Shown: positions 7,796 to 16,947 of the stretch, piece after piece | Layout of the letters: each line of letters starts with the position of its first letter | Position numbering within the stretch: the first letter of the stretch is position 1 | Assembly: GCF_031312595.1 (NCBI RefSeq) | Contig: NZ_CP133592.1 | Location: 2,480,001-2,544,000 of the forward strand | Origin: Methanolobus sediminis | GTDB lineage: Archaea; Halobacteriota; Methanosarcinia; Methanosarcinales; Methanosarcinaceae | Direction of reading: 5' to 3' | Length of the DNA: 64,000 nucleotides | Notes under the pieces: generated by a model | Seen by the model: the letters and a program-made list of their open reading frames with translations, nothing else | Databases searched by the model: none | What the model was told of the DNA's origin: nothing | Position numbers and translations under genes: made by a program

Positions 7796-9397
7796 ATGAT
7801 ACGTAAAGTGTTTTTTTGTTTATTGGTTATTGCTATATTGAGTTTGCCTGTAATGGCATATACACTTGATGATATTGAATGGAGCGACAGCGCTGCAAAA
7901 AGTGGAACACTGAAATGGGGCGGCACTCTAACTCTGGACGATTACACTATAAAAGCTGAAGACTTTAATGAGGGCGGTTACGTTAGTTTAGGTATCTATC
8001 GCGATGGTATTCTTGAAAAGAAATCACCTGCACGTGCCGGTGAAGGTATTGAGTTCAGAGATACGGAAAATGGTGATGATCTCCGTATTCTAGTAAAAAC
8101 AGTCACTCTTAATATCGATGAATGGACAGGTGATATGGATGATCCTAGTGCTGCCATCGAAGTTTATGATAGGGGTATTCCTGAAATGGATATTGTGATC
8201 ACGACTGAATCTGACGAATATGATCCTCGTACTGTAACATACCGTTCAATTATTGCAACTATAGATATAAACAATGAAGGTGATGCTGAAGCTGAAGATT
8301 TAACTGTGGAGATCGATACAGATGGGATGGTGTTTATTGATGGGAAGAAGTCATATCACTATACCTCACTAGAAGAAGACGAAGTACTTGATCCCATAGA
8401 AATTGAACTTGAAATTCCTGAATACTGGGAAGAAACTGATGTTGATATCACAGTAACTACAAAATCAGAAGACATCAATGGCGAGATTCATGAAGATTCA
8501 GAAATTAAGGCCATTACTATATTGCCTGTTGTAGAACTTATTGTTACAAAATCTGTAACCGAAGAAATATATATGGATGAAACTGCACATGTTTCTGTAA
8601 GCATCTGGAATAATGGAATCTACAGTCTGAGTTCTGTGACTCTTAATAATCCACAAACAAGCGATCTTGAAGTTCAGGACAATGTTGAACCAGAAGTTAA
8701 ACTATCTATAAGTTCCAAAGAAACTGTAGGAAAAATACTGGAATATACTTTAAAACCAACCAAGACTGGAACATTTACTACTCCTGCCGCAACGGCTACT
8801 TTTACCGATCCTAACGGAAAGAGCCATACATTCACATCCGATACTTCTACTATTAAAATAGATGGACCTGATATTGTACTTACTAAAATAGTAAGTCCTG
8901 AATCTGTGAATCCGGGTGATGAAGTTACTGTTACGGTAACTGTTAAGAATCAGGGTACAAAGGATGCCAGTGTAACCACAACTGAAACAATGCCTGAGAA
9001 TGCAACTTATGTAAGCGGGGATCTGAGTTTCCATGATGTCGTAGCACATGGACAAAGTTACACTTATTCTTACATAATTAAAGTTGAAGGAACAGAGGAT
9101 CTCAAAGTTCCGGAGACGGCTGCAACATTCATCGATTTTGCAGACTATAAGGGTGAAAAAGTGTCTAATATGCCTGTTATTACAGTTATTGATCCTTCAG
9201 AAGTAACAACTGAAAGTTCCTCTTCCTCATCGTCTTCATCAAGTTCATCAGGCACTGCACAGGGCAGTTCAAATGATAATACCAATGATTACACTTATGA
9301 TGAAACAGATGACAGGGTTGAACCGGGATTCGAAGCAAGTTTCATGATACTTGCACTGTTTGCAGTTTACTTTGTATCAAAGCGCAGAGACAGGTAA
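7796..9397 (+). CDS. Surface protein with CARDB/DUF11-like repeats and PGF-type C-terminal anchor
   Basis: An exported protein of 533 residues. I take the ATG at 7796, which follows a GGGGATT site, rather than the in-frame ATG at 7781. A signal peptide (IRKVFFCLLVIAILSLPVMA) is followed by an N-terminal module with a tryptophan-rich start (DDIEWSDSA, GTLKWGGTLTLDDYTIKAEDF). Next come at least three Ig-like COG1361/DUF11 repeats (for example GPDIVLTKIVSPESVNPGDEV), a serine run near residue 480, and a C-terminus PGFEASF-hydrophobic helix-KRRDR. The last part resembles PGF-CTERM sorting signals cut by archaeosortase A. Two paralogs lie at 9405 and 57363. Confidence 0.82.
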   Translation: MIRKVFFCLLVIAILSLPVMAYTLDDIEWSDSAAKSGTLKWGGTLTLDDYTIKAEDFNEGGYVSLGIYRDGILEKKSPARAGEGIEFRDTENGDDLRILVKTVTLNIDEWTGDMDDPSAAIEVYDRGIPEMDIVITTESDEYDPRTVTYRSIIATIDINNEGDAEAEDLTVEIDTDGMVFIDGKKSYHYTSLEEDEVLDPIEIELEIPEYWEETDVDITVTTKSEDINGEIHEDSEIKAITILPVVELIVTKSVTEEIYMDETAHVSVSIWNNGIYSLSSVTLNNPQTSDLEVQDNVEPEVKLSISSKETVGKILEYTLKPTKTGTFTTPAATATFTDPNGKSHTFTSDTSTIKIDGPDIVLTKIVSPESVNPGDEVTVTVTVKNQGTKDASVTTTETMPENATYVSGDLSFHDVVAHGQSYTYSYIIKVEGTEDLKVPETAATFIDFADYKGEKVSNMPVITVIDPSEVTTESSSSSSSSSSSSGTAQGSSNDNTNDYTYDETDDRVEPGFEASFMILALFAVYFVSKRRDR

Positions 9398-9404
9398 TGA
9401 CTTT

Positions 9405-10679
9405 ATGAAACAGCAAATCTTCCTGTTTATAGGACTGACTGTGCTGTTATCACACTTCTGTATTGTTGCCAGTGCACAGTCGGATGATGTCGAATGGCTG
9501 GATGCAGAAGAGTACACTCTTTATTGGGGGGATGAGGTCAATCATAGTGGCTATTTGATAACAGCCGAAGACTTCTCTCCTGCAAAAGCCTTTGATGTTG
9601 ATACTGATTATGTGTTGCTTTCTATCGACAGTATTTATGGAGATTCATGGGGAGCGATATTAAGTAACAATACCGGTGGCCTTTCAAATAATACTATTTT
9701 TGATGACAGGTTAAATATCACTGCAATTGAAATAGTTACAGGTAATGATATACCGGCACCTTATACTGTTTTAAGTGTGGCTATTTCTAATTCAACCGAA
9801 TCTGTTCCTATAGTTGTGAAAAAAATTGATGCAACTCTGGAGTTTGATGAGGAATTCAGTGATGAAGTGTATATGGGTGAAAGAGCCTATTATGACCTTG
9901 ATATAAGGCATATGCAACCAGGACCTATTGATTCCGTGACTATAAGGGTAGAATTACCTGATGGTTTAATATTTGATCCGGATTCAGATGGAATTTGGAA
10001 TCATTCTTTTAGTTCCTATGGTACAAAAACACTTCAATATTCGGTTAAAGCATTAAGGCCGGGTACGTATGAGATAAACGGCACTTTAATTACTGCATAC
10101 ATGGATGGAAAATCATATTCTAAAGAAATGAACTCTTCCACTCTTGTAGTTCATGGTCCTGACATAATTGTTAGTAAGACTCTTAATATGGATAGTATCA
10201 ATTTGAATGAAAATGTAAATGTAAGTGTTGATGTGGTTAACGAAGGTGACAGGGCAGCATATATTAGTCTTTCAGACCAGCTTCCTCCAGGGGGTAAAAT
10301 ACTATCCGGTGGTATGGGTGGAAGTCTTGTTTTGCACCCTGATGATACATTTTCTGTAGAGTATGCGTTGCAAATGAATAAAGAAGGTGAAATCGTTATT
10401 CCTTCTGCAGTTGTCAAATTTGTAGACTCAAGTGAATATTCCGGTACATCTTATTCCAAAAAGTTCATTCTTCCGGTTCTAGATCCTGATGTAGTTATGG
10501 AAACAAGTACCGGTAGTGAAGACATTGATGATGATTATGCATATATTGAAGAAACAGTTGAAAATGATGAGTTTTCTCAGGAGTCCCAGACTTTCGAAGA
10601 ACCAGAAGAAGATCATGGAAAATTGCAGTTCCTTTATGATATTCTGGACATGGTCACAGGGTTTTTTAAGAAACACTAA
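9405..10679 (+). CDS. Second surface protein paralog with COG1361-like repeats
   Basis: 424 residues from the ATG at 9405; the longer frame upstream overlaps the previous gene and lacks a signal peptide. Residues 1-25 form a signal peptide ending VASAQS, followed by DDVEWLDAEEYTLYWGDEVNHSGYLITAEDF. This is the same module as in the preceding protein: a W, a short spacer, a second W/G pair, and a Y/I-AEDF motif. Two Ig-like domains follow (GPDIIVSKTLNMDSINLNENV). The tail is acidic and ends in an amphipathic FLYDILDMVTGFFKKH without the PGF anchor, so it may be held by its partner. It lies 7 bases after the previous gene. Confidence 0.8.
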   Translation: MKQQIFLFIGLTVLLSHFCIVASAQSDDVEWLDAEEYTLYWGDEVNHSGYLITAEDFSPAKAFDVDTDYVLLSIDSIYGDSWGAILSNNTGGLSNNTIFDDRLNITAIEIVTGNDIPAPYTVLSVAISNSTESVPIVVKKIDATLEFDEEFSDEVYMGERAYYDLDIRHMQPGPIDSVTIRVELPDGLIFDPDSDGIWNHSFSSYGTKTLQYSVKALRPGTYEINGTLITAYMDGKSYSKEMNSSTLVVHGPDIIVSKTLNMDSINLNENVNVSVDVVNEGDRAAYISLSDQLPPGGKILSGGMGGSLVLHPDDTFSVEYALQMNKEGEIVIPSAVVKFVDSSEYSGTSYSKKFILPVLDPDVVMETSTGSEDIDDDYAYIEETVENDEFSQESQTFEEPEEDHGKLQFLYDILDMVTGFFKKH

Positions 10680-10760
10680 AGGCAAAATACTATGATTGCA
10701 TTCTTTCTGAAAAAGAATAGTTCTATGAATTTTTTAGATACTTAAAAATGGGAGCTTTCC

Positions 10761-11759
10761 ATGACAAAATCCAGACAACATGAGAACAAATCCACCCTTA
10801 TCCTGACCCACGGGGATTCGGATGGGGTATGTTCTGGTGCCATTGCAAAAAGTGCTTATCCTGAGGGTGATGTGTATTTTACATCTCCTGTAGGTGTTCT
10901 TGACGACTTGAATCTTGCAGATGGTTATGAAAATGTGATCATTTGTGATATTGCAATTGATGAAAGGTACTGTACAGACCTGTTCAAAAGACTTGCCGAT
11001 GTTGCATCAGTTTCCAATCTCACATACATAGACCATCATCCTTTACCGGAAAAATGTATAACTGCAGACTGGCTGCACCATGATCTTACCGTTTGTGCTT
11101 CGGAACTCACATATAAAGTTCTTCAAAATAGATTGAGCAGGGATATGCGCAGGGTGGCAATCTATGGTGCTATCGGGGATTATTATGACAACAGTCCTTC
11201 TGTAAAAGAGTGGCTGCGGGACTGGGATAAGAGAAGCCTGTTCTTTCAGGCTGGCACACTTATTCAGGCACTCATCTATTCCGGGAGGAACTATGATTTC
11301 AAGAGGCAGCTCCTTTTACCACTATCTCATGATAAAATACCTACGGCTATACCAAATCTATTAAAGTATGCAAAAGAAGGTGCTGATCTTGAGGAACAGC
11401 TTCGTATTCATGTTAAACACGAAGTAAGATCCCTGCAGAATCTGGCTTATGTGGTTGACCCCAATGGTTATATGTCAAAATCCGCTATATATGCTGCTTC
11501 CTATGGACAGAGGGATGTAGGCATATCTGCCGAATTCCGCCACAAGAGGAATGTTTATGATATGAGTCTGCGTTCAAGGAATTCAGAGTCTATAGACCTG
11601 AACCGTTTGCTGCGCAGGATAGCACCTACATTTGGCGGCAATGGCGGTGGACATGCTTCTGCTGCAGGTGCACGGATTCCTAAAGAATCATTTGATGCTT
11701 TCCTCCGTGAGTTCGATAAAGCCATAGGAGTGCAAAAAAGCAAGGCTACAGGGTTATAA
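10761..11759 (+). CDS. DHH-family phosphoesterase
   Basis: A cytosolic phosphoesterase of the RecJ/NrnA superfamily, 332 residues. The DHH domain carries LTHGDSDGVCSGAIA (metal-binding DxD), VIICDIAID and TYIDHH, with a further aspartate in AIGDYYD. The C-terminal DHHA1 domain ends in FGGNGGGHASAAGARI, the substrate-binding GGGH motif. Archaeal members include nanoRNases and RecJ-like nucleases of the replisome; which applies here is not clear. The start has a GGGAG site nine bases upstream. EngB follows after about 30 bases. Confidence 0.9.
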   Translation: MTKSRQHENKSTLILTHGDSDGVCSGAIAKSAYPEGDVYFTSPVGVLDDLNLADGYENVIICDIAIDERYCTDLFKRLADVASVSNLTYIDHHPLPEKCITADWLHHDLTVCASELTYKVLQNRLSRDMRRVAIYGAIGDYYDNSPSVKEWLRDWDKRSLFFQAGTLIQALIYSGRNYDFKRQLLLPLSHDKIPTAIPNLLKYAKEGADLEEQLRIHVKHEVRSLQNLAYVVDPNGYMSKSAIYAASYGQRDVGISAEFRHKRNVYDMSLRSRNSESIDLNRLLRRIAPTFGGNGGGHASAAGARIPKESFDAFLREFDKAIGVQKSKATGL

Positions 11760-11790
11760 AAGAAAAACGGCTGTGTAATTGGCGGTACAA

Positions 11791-12417
11791 ATGGCAAAGA
11801 AGACTGATGAACTTGAAGGTATTAATTTTGAGATTATTTTTTCCGGAAGATCGAATGTAGGCAAGTCTTCTATCATGAAAGAGCTTACGGGAAAGAACAT
11901 AAAAATTGGAAAGCGTCCCGGCGTGACACTAAAACCAACTCATATAAGATATTCTGATCTGCTTCTTACCGACCTGCCTGGATTCGGTTTTATGAGCGGT
12001 GTGAAAGACCGCAAGCAGGATATTGTTAAGGATCAGATCGTGCGTTATATAGAGAAAAATGCAGACCGGATCAATGTTGCCGTGCTTGTCATTGATGGAG
12101 CTTCTTTCCTTGAAATAGTGCAACGCTGGGAAGAGCGTAATGAGATTCCCATTGATATTGAGATGTTCGAACTTTTCCAGGAGTTGGGTTTTGATATTAT
12201 TCTGGCCGTAAATAAAGCCGATAAGATCAAAAGTGATGAACTTGATGCGACTCTGGACCAGATATGTGATAAACTCAACATGTTGCCTCCGTGGAGACAG
12301 TGGCTTGATACTGTTGCTCCGATAAGTGCAAAGAAAGGTGATCTTAAAGCTCTGAAATCACTTGTAAGGCAGAGATTGCATAATGAAAAGAGGGACGACC
12401 TGTTCAAGTATTTCTGA
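11791..12417 (+). CDS. engB: EngB-type GTP-binding protein
   Basis: A TRAFAC-class GTPase of the EngB/YihA family, implicated in large ribosomal subunit assembly in bacteria. G1 is GRSNVGKSS, G2 PGVTLKP, G3 DLPGFG, G4 NKAD and G5 SAKKG. Length (208 residues) is normal. I chose the ATG at 11791 (MAKKTDELEG). An in-frame TTG twelve bases earlier is possible but adds only four residues. It probably forms an operon with the DHH gene and ends 38 bases before a convergent radical SAM gene. Confidence 0.93.
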   Translation: MAKKTDELEGINFEIIFSGRSNVGKSSIMKELTGKNIKIGKRPGVTLKPTHIRYSDLLLTDLPGFGFMSGVKDRKQDIVKDQIVRYIEKNADRINVAVLVIDGASFLEIVQRWEERNEIPIDIEMFELFQELGFDIILAVNKADKIKSDELDATLDQICDKLNMLPPWRQWLDTVAPISAKKGDLKALKSLVRQRLHNEKRDDLFKYF

Positions 12418-12455
12418 ACAGTTCGCTTATTATCTTAATATTCTAAAATCTATAG

Positions 12456-13079
12456 TTATCTGACCCTGAAAGTGGCACCGATATCGGTTGCTATCTTTTC
12501 ACATTTATCGATGTCAATTCCATCCTGGCCGACAACGGTCATACGGGTTTTTATTCCTGCTTTTACTGCTTCTTTTGCAAAATCAAGAACTGCCTGATAT
12601 GACTCTTCATACTTGGGTTTGCAGATCTTATTGTATATCTCTTCTGATTCTGCATTAAGGCTCACAGAAACAGCATCAAGGCCAGCTGCTTTGAGCTCTG
12701 CTATAACATTTCTTCCGGGATTCATAAGTGCGGTATGACCGTTTGTGTCAAGCCTGACATGAATTCCTTTTTTGTTTAACCATTTAGTTATATGAAGAAC
12801 TGTATCAAAACGACAGGTTGGTTCGCCAAAACCTGTGAAGACAACTTCTTTGTAATTGCTGAGGTCGTGTTTTTCGAGGTCGGATATTATTTCCTGTTCA
12901 GTGGGTTCCCTGGACAGGCGAAGATTGTAACCATAGACTCCGTCGCATTCATCCCGGATGCAGAATATACATTTTGCACTGCACTGGTTAGTTATGTTAA
13001 GATAGAGGTTTCCAAATGCTTCATAGCTGATGGTGCCCTCAAACATAGGAATTGTATTCTTTTTGTTGTCATCTTTCAA
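12456..13079 (-). CDS. Radical SAM protein, TatD-associated type
   Basis: 207 residues. The [4Fe-4S]-SAM cluster motif is CSAKCIFC (C33, C37, C40), followed by VVFTGFGEPTCRFD, the glycine/glutamate motif that contacts SAM, and DTNGHTALMNPGRNV. Size and motif context match the short radical SAM family often fused or linked to TatD nucleases. No TatD gene is seen here. The reaction catalysed is unknown. It lies 18 bases downstream of the GGCT-like gene, in a three-gene reverse-strand operon with it and the geranylgeranyl reductase. Confidence 0.85.
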   Translation of the reverse strand: MKDDNKKNTIPMFEGTISYEAFGNLYLNITNQCSAKCIFCIRDECDGVYGYNLRLSREPTEQEIISDLEKHDLSNYKEVVFTGFGEPTCRFDTVLHITKWLNKKGIHVRLDTNGHTALMNPGRNVIAELKAAGLDAVSVSLNAESEEIYNKICKPKYEESYQAVLDFAKEAVKAGIKTRMTVVGQDGIDIDKCEKIATDIGATFRVR

Positions 13080-13097
13080 CTATTGACCTCCATTATC

Positions 13098-13454
13098 TTA
13101 TTTTGCCCAGTTTCCATCTGTGATGACCTTGTAATTGACAGGCGGTATTTTCTTCAGAAAATACATAAGCGCTGAAAATCCACATTCAAGGTGGACTTCT
13201 TCCCTGTAGTACCACTCACCTTCATAGTGATCCAGCTCTTTCAGGGTCTGCTCGCTTATCTGGTAAATTTCCCCCATAATAGTTGATACTGGCATTTGAG
13301 ATATATCTTCGGGTTTGAGAACTCCTGGAAATGCTCCAAGGTCAAGCATCACATAATTTTCAATGGTCTGTGTTGTACACACAAAGCGTGAACCTTCAAG
13401 CCGTATATTATTCGGGTCACCTTTTTTGAGAGTGCCGTAAACGAAGATATGCAT
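13098..13454 (-). CDS. Gamma-glutamylcyclotransferase-like (GGCT/AIG2) protein
   Basis: 118 residues. It begins MHIFVYGTLKKGDPNN, the GGCT-fold substrate-binding loop (YGTLxxG). The catalytic glutamate is likely in DHYEGEWYYREEV near residue 77. Members hydrolyse gamma-glutamyl amines or cyclise gamma-glutamyl amino acids. The substrate in archaea is undefined; gamma-glutamyl tails occur on coenzyme F420 and tetrahydrosarcinapterin, which is only a thought. Its ATG overlaps the end of the geranylgeranyl reductase gene by one base, indicating translational coupling. Confidence 0.85.
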   Translation of the reverse strand: MHIFVYGTLKKGDPNNIRLEGSRFVCTTQTIENYVMLDLGAFPGVLKPEDISQMPVSTIMGEIYQISEQTLKELDHYEGEWYYREEVHLECGFSALMYFLKKIPPVNYKVITDGNWAK

Positions 13455-14644
13455 TAACTGAGTCCCACATTCAGTTTCATTAATGTCTTTTTGACCGGAT
13501 CAGGCAGCTGGCCGCACTGTATGGCTTTCATCTGTTCCGGTGTTATCATTTTTATGGCTGTGGTCATGAGCCTGTCAGACCGCATAAGCTTATCCATGAG
13601 TTTGCGGACATAGACAGCGGTCTTGATTTCAAGTCCCATCTGCTGTCTCCATCTGGTCTCATATTCCTGTAGCCTGCATTTGCCTTTGAGGAATTCTGCG
13701 GCGGTCTCGCCTGCAAGCTTTCCTCCGACCATTGCGGTGGATATTCCTCCTCCGTTGGTTGCGATGATATGACCTGCTGCATCGCCTGCTATCAGTGTGT
13801 TGTGTGATGCGGTTACTTTTGGTGCTCCTCCAACTGGTACAAGTCCTGCTACCACTGATGTTATGGATGCACCTTCAAGCTTTTTGCTTGCAATTGGGTG
13901 CTTGTACATGAAACGTTCGAGATAATCCCTGGCACAAAGGTGTTCTTCAAAAAGCGCTTCTCTGATGCCCACGCCTATGTTTGCGGTGTCACCGCCCTGC
14001 GAGATTATCCATGCATATCCACCGGGGACGAAATCCTTGCCGAAATACATCTCAACGGCTTCTCTGTCAATATCAACACCGCTGAGTTCGTACTCAAAAG
14101 CAGTTCCGGTTCCCATTGGGTCTGGGTCGCGGATCATGTTGGAGGCTTTGCCAACTATTGAATTAGGTCCGTCTGCACCGATTATGACCTTGCCTTCAAC
14201 TTCGAATTCACCGAAGGCACCATCCATGAAAAGTTTTGTTCCGTCCACTTCGGTGACATTTGTTCCTACAAGTAAGTCTGCTCCTGCTTTTGCAGCTCGT
14301 TTTGCCAGATGTTTGTCAAAACGTCTCCTGTCAATTGCATCTGCATCAACATCAAAACCTTTTGACAGGCCGTTGGGTGCTATGAAACGCTGGTATGATG
14401 CTGTGGCATGTATGCAGTTTGATGGTATTTCCTCAAGGGTTACCGGAAGTTCTGCATTTGGGACCAGTTCCTGTAGAACCGGATAGTGTGGAAGGAAACC
14501 TCCACACTGGAGAGGTACTCCTATATCCTTTTTCTTTTCAATAAGGAGTACGGACGTGTCATTCTCAGCAGCGTACATTGCTGCGGTGGAACCGGCCGGA
14601 CCAGCTCCGACCACGATAATATCATAAGAATCTTCAGGTGTCAT
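13454..14644 (-). CDS. Digeranylgeranylglycerophospholipid reductase
   Basis: FAD-dependent reductase that saturates the isoprenoid chains of archaeal membrane lipids. The N-terminal Rossmann motif is DIIVVGAGPAGSTAAMYAAE. A conserved LQCGGFLP cysteine loop follows near residue 47, then the mid-protein GADGPNSIVGKAS and the second FAD motif LIAGDAAGHIIATNGGGIS near residue 280. 396 residues is typical. It heads a reverse-strand operon with the GGCT-like and radical SAM genes. Paralogs in methanogens make it uncertain which chain-reduction step this copy performs. Confidence 0.93.
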   Translation of the reverse strand: MTPEDSYDIIVVGAGPAGSTAAMYAAENDTSVLLIEKKKDIGVPLQCGGFLPHYPVLQELVPNAELPVTLEEIPSNCIHATASYQRFIAPNGLSKGFDVDADAIDRRRFDKHLAKRAAKAGADLLVGTNVTEVDGTKLFMDGAFGEFEVEGKVIIGADGPNSIVGKASNMIRDPDPMGTGTAFEYELSGVDIDREAVEMYFGKDFVPGGYAWIISQGGDTANIGVGIREALFEEHLCARDYLERFMYKHPIASKKLEGASITSVVAGLVPVGGAPKVTASHNTLIAGDAAGHIIATNGGGISTAMVGGKLAGETAAEFLKGKCRLQEYETRWRQQMGLEIKTAVYVRKLMDKLMRSDRLMTTAIKMITPEQMKAIQCGQLPDPVKKTLMKLNVGLS

Positions 14645-14871
14645 GGTTGTTTTAAGGATTTGTGAATTGTTTTTTGCAGTTTACACAAGTTGCCGGACTA
14701 AAATGTGTATTTCGTCCGTAACTTCTTTTATCCTTGACTCAATATGCTTATCAAAAACACATTCTATTAGATATATCTAACTATTACTGAAAGTATAAGC
14801 TATAACTAGCAATATAACTAATAATTGTCTTTTAGGATGAGTTCTATTAGACTTTTTGAATGGTGAAAGAT

Positions 14872-15612
14872 ATGGTACGCGAACACAGGAACAATGTATG
14901 GGTAGTACGTACGGGTTATTGCGGTCTGCAGGAAAAGTCCTGCATAGAAAGGGATTTTATTTCTTTTGACCTGAACCTGCATATCATGGACCTTTTCGGT
15001 AACGAGCTGATGGATATAAAGCACCAGTCACCTAATTACAAGAAATATATGCATTTCGGGGATAAGTACCGGGAATTTGACCAGAAGTTCAGGCAGGAGT
15101 TTGAGGATGCTGTCAAGAACATTGATTATTCCACAGAAAGGCCTGAAATGGTCAAAAAGATGAAGCGTCTTAATAGTAAGCTCCAGAAGTTCGATGACGA
15201 GGTAAAACAATTCGATGCTACTATGCATGAGTTCGATGAGTTTGAGCGGATGGAGCAGATGAAGAAGGCTCTGATTGAAAGGTTAAGCACTCCTCCGGTT
15301 GATCTGCTTGAATTATGGGCAAGGGATGTGCTGCATTTTGTTAATGATATCAGGATATTTGACCTGATAGTTATCCCGCTGATGTGCGAGAGACAGGTGG
15401 CAATCGGAAGGGTACGGGACAATTACAAGTACCGCGAAGGGAAGGGTGTACTTAGCCATAGCAGGAAGGTTGACTGGCACGATACCAGAGTTCCGTTTGA
15501 GAATATGTTCCATGGCTTTGAGGATATACTGGAATTACCCTCTTCTATTACTCTTCTTGATGGATCTGACAGGGAATTTGTCCTTGGTATTGTGGTGGAT
15601 GATACATTTTGA
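14872..15612 (+). CDS. PUA-like (Mrr/EVE N-terminal type) domain protein split by a coiled coil
   Basis: 246 residues from the ATG at 14872, which has GGTGA six bases upstream; an ATG at 14860 is in frame. The start (NNVWVVRTGYCGLQEKSCIERDFISFDL) and a later block (IFDLIVIPLMCERQVAIGRVRDNYKYR, then HSRKVDWHDTRVPFENM) are the two halves of the PUA-like domain seen at the N-terminus of Mrr-type and other restriction-associated proteins. Between them sits about 110 residues of charged helix rich in F-D/E pairs (KFDDEVKQFDATMHEFDEFERM). No nuclease domain is present. Modified-base recognition is an inference from the fold. Confidence 0.65.
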   Translation: MVREHRNNVWVVRTGYCGLQEKSCIERDFISFDLNLHIMDLFGNELMDIKHQSPNYKKYMHFGDKYREFDQKFRQEFEDAVKNIDYSTERPEMVKKMKRLNSKLQKFDDEVKQFDATMHEFDEFERMEQMKKALIERLSTPPVDLLELWARDVLHFVNDIRIFDLIVIPLMCERQVAIGRVRDNYKYREGKGVLSHSRKVDWHDTRVPFENMFHGFEDILELPSSITLLDGSDREFVLGIVVDDTF

Positions 15613-15771
15613 TTATCCATTGATCTCCTTTTTATATTCTTTTTACCCGCATCTCTTGTTTTGCTGGCAAAAGATTCTTAAAGACATATGAGTATAGCGT
15701 GCAGGTAATTCAATTCATGGATTTTATCAAATTAGACTATTAATCAAATAACTTATATTGAGTTGATAGAT

Positions 15772-16524
15772 TTGGCAATTGAGAAAGGCGATTTTATAAA
15801 GATTAACTACACCGGTAAGTTCAATGAAGGACAGATCTTTGACACTACCGATGAACAGCTTGCAAAAGACAATGGTATCTACAATCCACGCGGTGTTTAC
15901 GGCGGAGATGTTGTGATCGTTGGCTCCGGCCACACTATAAAAGGTCTTGATGAGGACTTCATTGGCAAGGAAGTAGGATACACAGGTACTGTTACCATTG
16001 CACCTGAGATGGCATTCGGCCCACACAACCCTGCTCTTGTTGAGACTGTTTCAGTTACAAAACTCAAGGATCAGTTCGGTGACCAGAGACCATACCCGGG
16101 AATGCCTGTTGAGCTCAACGGCAGACGTGGTGTAATCTCACAGATAATCGGCCGCAGAGTACGTGTAGACATGAACCATGCTCTTGCAGGTAAGGAAGTC
16201 GAGTACGAGTACACAATTGTCGAGAAGATCGAGGACAAGGTTGCTAAGGCACAGGGTCTGCTCTCACTCTATACTGGCATGCCAGAGATCGAGGTTGAGG
16301 TTACAGATGACCTTATCAGGATCTACACCCCAATCGAGCTCGGATTTAACCAGAGATGGATCGTATCCAAGATGACCATCGCAAGCGAGCTTATCGACAA
16401 GCTGGGCGTTGCAAGCCTGGAATACGTCGAGAAGCACCCATACGTCCCTGCAATGGCAGAGGAAGCACTTGAGGCAACCGAAGCTCCTGCAGAGGAAGAA
16501 GAAGCTGAAGCAGCAGAGGAATAA
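15772..16524 (+). CDS. FKBP-type peptidyl-prolyl cis-trans isomerase, long archaeal form
   Basis: Cytosolic folding helper and chaperone. The protein opens MAIEKGDFIKINYTGKF from a TTG codon; a TTG three codons upstream (15763) is the alternative. FKBP core motifs follow (VVIVGSGHTIKGLDEDFIGKEVG), interrupted by the insert-in-flap domain (PYPGMPVELNGRRGVISQIIGRRVRVDMNHALAGKEVEYEYTIV), which adds chaperone activity in archaeal members. About 80 further residues lead to an acidic tail of Glu and Ala. Codon use is biased to C-ending codons, suggesting strong expression. Confidence 0.92.
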   Translation: MAIEKGDFIKINYTGKFNEGQIFDTTDEQLAKDNGIYNPRGVYGGDVVIVGSGHTIKGLDEDFIGKEVGYTGTVTIAPEMAFGPHNPALVETVSVTKLKDQFGDQRPYPGMPVELNGRRGVISQIIGRRVRVDMNHALAGKEVEYEYTIVEKIEDKVAKAQGLLSLYTGMPEIEVEVTDDLIRIYTPIELGFNQRWIVSKMTIASELIDKLGVASLEYVEKHPYVPAMAEEALEATEAPAEEEEAEAAEE

Positions 16525-16614
16525 TCTTCCTCTTCTTTACTTCACTTTTATACTGAACGAGAATTTTCTCTCCAGTATCGCTGACAATTACTGTCAATAT
16601 CGATTTTGTATCAA

Positions 16615-16626
16615 AACCCTTATATT
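16615..16626 (+). promoter_or_regulatory. TATA box of tRNA-Ser
   Basis: CCCTTATATTC lies about 31-42 bases before the tRNA 5' end, so transcription would begin a few bases upstream of the mature tRNA. Confidence 0.6.
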
Positions 16627-16656
16627 CTAGGTCGCTATTAAGATACCATCCGACAT

Positions 16657-16742
16657 GCTGAGGTAGCCAAGTGGACTACGGCGCCGGTCTTGAAAACCGG
16701 TAGTGCTAACGCGCTGCGGGAGTTCGAATCTCCCCCTCAGCG
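16657..16742 (+). tRNA. tRNA-Ser (anticodon TGA)
   Basis: The acceptor arms GCTGAGG (16657) and CCTCAGC (ending 16741) pair fully, with discriminator G. The anticodon stem CCGGT/ACCGG encloses CTTGAAA, giving anticodon TGA. A long variable arm (TAGTGCTAACGCGCTGC) and the T-arm GGGAGTTCGAATCTCCC mark it as a serine tRNA. No intron and no encoded CCA are seen. It is preceded by its own TATA box. Confidence 0.97.
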
Positions 16743-16947
16743 TCGAAATACTTTTTTATGTTGATAATATCGTCAGCGACTCTCATATTCTATAATTTTC
16801 TTCATATTATAACTACAAATACATTGACATAATACATATTCAATTAACTGTTTTTTATTTTTAAATTATTTTGCATTTATTAATATAGTATATATACAGT
16901 GGGAGTATCTTATTGGTAAATTTGTTATTACATATTGGAGGAAATAC

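Noticed and set aside
9181-9260. Serine-codon repeat in the first surface protein as a non-coding microsatellite
   Set aside because: It reads in frame as a Ser-rich linker before the C-terminal anchor, using mixed serine codons (TCC, TCT, TCA, TCG, AGT, AGC).
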